From Drosophila pseudoobscura (lineage: Eukaryota > Arthropoda > Insecta > Diptera > Drosophilidae): DNA of 64,000 nt. The notes under the pieces were generated by a model. The model saw nothing but the letters and a program-made list of their open reading frames with translations. It did not search any database and was not told where the DNA came from. Position numbers and translations under genes: made by a program. Positions 62,639 through 64,000 of the stretch are shown here, in pieces. The stretch's first letter is position 1; each line of letters begins with the position of its first letter. The stretch covers positions 11,470,001 through 11,534,000 of the forward strand of contig NC_046680.1 in the NCBI RefSeq assembly GCF_009870125.1. The letters are read 5' to 3'.

Positions 62639-64000
62639 GGGCCGGCCCGACCCGAAGGTTGGGAATCGGGAACTGTGCGCATGCATTTTATATTGACTAT
62701 TGACTTGTTTAGGAACCAATAAAAAGAAAACACACAGAAACCATTAGAGAAACTAAGAGCCCAAGCCAAGCCCATGCAGAAGAGCCTTTTCTGTTGTTCT
62801 TAACTATTGCTATTATCATTAAAATATGTTTTGATTAAAACTGAGTTACTATATCATATCCATATAGCCTGCATGTGTTGTCTGCCTTTGCCAATTATTT
62901 TGTATTTGTATCACGATAAAGTATTTATTATTTATATTCCTTTAGACGAAGGAAGGGAAGGTCGGAGCTATCTATAGTAAATTTTTTGTACAAGTTTCTT
63001 CAATGTACATATTTTTTGCATACCTTACGTTTAATTACTATATATTCAGTAGTTTTATCATTTAATCGTTTCGTTTTATGAATAAATTTAAATTATTTAA
63101 ATTATGAAAAATCACCTTCCTCTTGGCTTTATTTATCAGTTTTTGTAGTATTGATTTTTGGATTCGTTTAAACATTTTAAAATTACATATATTCTTTTAT
63201 TCATAAATACAAGCATGAGCCTTTGCGCCTCGTAGGCGTGGTCCATCATTTGTTGGCACACATCAGCAATTTTTTAGACGGCCAGGACGGACAGACGGAC
63301 ACTCTGTGAAAATATTCCACGGTCCGAAACGGTGACGAATGGATGGTTCTTCTTTTCTTTTTAAACATGCTTTGACCATGGGCCGGCCGCGCTGTTTCGT
63401 GGACTCATTAGTAGTCGAATTCTATTGCTCAACGATTGTATAAATCGTATAAGTGGAACATTTCCTGTATAATCGGAGATCAAGGTAATAGTGTGGTGGT
63501 GTGGTACCCTGTAAACAACTGGAAGGGACGTACATCACCAGATCACCCGAAAAACGACACGCTTTAATTTGTTTACGAGTGAATTACGAGAACACATGCA
63601 GAAAAAGCTCTTTCGATTGCAACAATAGCAACAACAAAATGCCAAAACATGAACAGCTGCGACCGAGCAGCTGATAAGCACAGTTATTAAGTCGAGGGAA
63701 ACGAGACGAAGAGAGAGAGAGAAAGAGCAGCAAGTCAGACATGAGAGAGAGATGAGGGAGAGTGAATAAAGCAGCTGCTTTATATACTTATATATACATA
63801 CATATATGTGCTTGTGCATAGCCATAGCAACAACTACAAGTTACATGACTTTCCGGTTTTACCTGTTTTGTTTTTGCCCCCACGGCGAGCTTTTGCTCTT
63901 AAATAACACTGCTCTCTCTCTCTCGCTCTCGATGGCCCCTCCACAAACAGGTACTTAATTCGATTAGTTTAACTTTTTCGTCGCTCAGTTCTGCCCCAGC
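62639..64000. other. kermit 3' UTR and downstream flank
   Basis: Polyadenylation signals at 62718-62723 and 63081-63086 suggest a short and a long kermit 3' UTR. Beyond this there are GA/CT tracts at about 63710-63760 and 63912-63930, and no recognised gene up to the window end. Confidence 0.45.

Noticed and set aside
61661-62775. Minus-strand open frames opposite kermit
   Set aside because: Antisense shadows of a codon-biased exon, without recognisable motifs.

Overview
This is 64 kb of a fly genome, and everything points to Drosophila. The evidence is short GT-AG introns (58-70 bp in several genes), strong matches to known Drosophila proteins, many TACATATGTA-type AT-rich palindromes and CAG/CA/GA microsatellites, and M1BP (Ohler motif 1) and DRE core-promoter motifs. 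The protein divergence and the dispersed repeat family suggest the obscura group (D. pseudoobscura / D. subobscura relatives); that is inference. There is no bacterial-type operon, CRISPR array, tRNA or rRNA gene that I can support.

Layout, left to right: a secreted CAP/antigen-5 protein (374-1249, minus); tamo, the SPATA2-like PUB/zinc-finger protein (2749-5530, minus); Zfrp8/PDCD2 (10546-11715, plus), convergent with the NatC subunit Naa35 (11798-14453, minus); an 11 kb gene-poor stretch; speck/AANAT1 (26256-29093, plus) with a TATA promoter near 25690; a small secreted, very basic protein (29426-29758, minus); spag/RPAP3 (33204-35261, plus); a 7 kb upstream region followed by Myrf (42400-47516, plus), convergent with mRpS17 (47941-48472, minus); RagC-D (49318-50755, plus); Glo1 (52391-53230, plus); and, after about 7 kb of probable 5' UTR/intron/regulatory DNA, kermit/GIPC (61607-62638, plus). 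I joined exons by hand from splice sites. All twelve models keep frame.

The genes are unrelated housekeeping and developmental genes rather than one pathway. They cover ubiquitin/NF-kB-type signalling (tamo), ribosome/HSC maintenance (Zfrp8), N-terminal acetylation (Naa35), amine acetylation (speck), R2TP/Hsp90 co-chaperone work (spag), membrane-released transcription control (Myrf), mitochondrial translation (mRpS17), TORC1 amino-acid sensing (RagC-D), methylglyoxal detoxification (Glo1) and GIPC trafficking (kermit). From memory, the left set lies at cytology 60B-D and the right set (RagC-D, Glo1, kermit) near 44 in D. melanogaster. If so, an ancestral rearrangement junction lies between mRpS17 and RagC-D, exactly where a repeat copy sits.

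The most interesting signal is a dispersed repeat family (marked by blocks such as GCCCACATAATTTTAT, TTCTTTGTTCCG and AATATACC). Its copies occur almost only in the 5' intergenic spaces of genes. Several copies end in a shared AGTGTGACCGCGGA edge that is itself an M1BP core-promoter motif, pointing away from the repeat and toward the next gene. Two copies end beside short direct duplications of gene-side sequence, one of them a piece of Glo1 coding exon 1.
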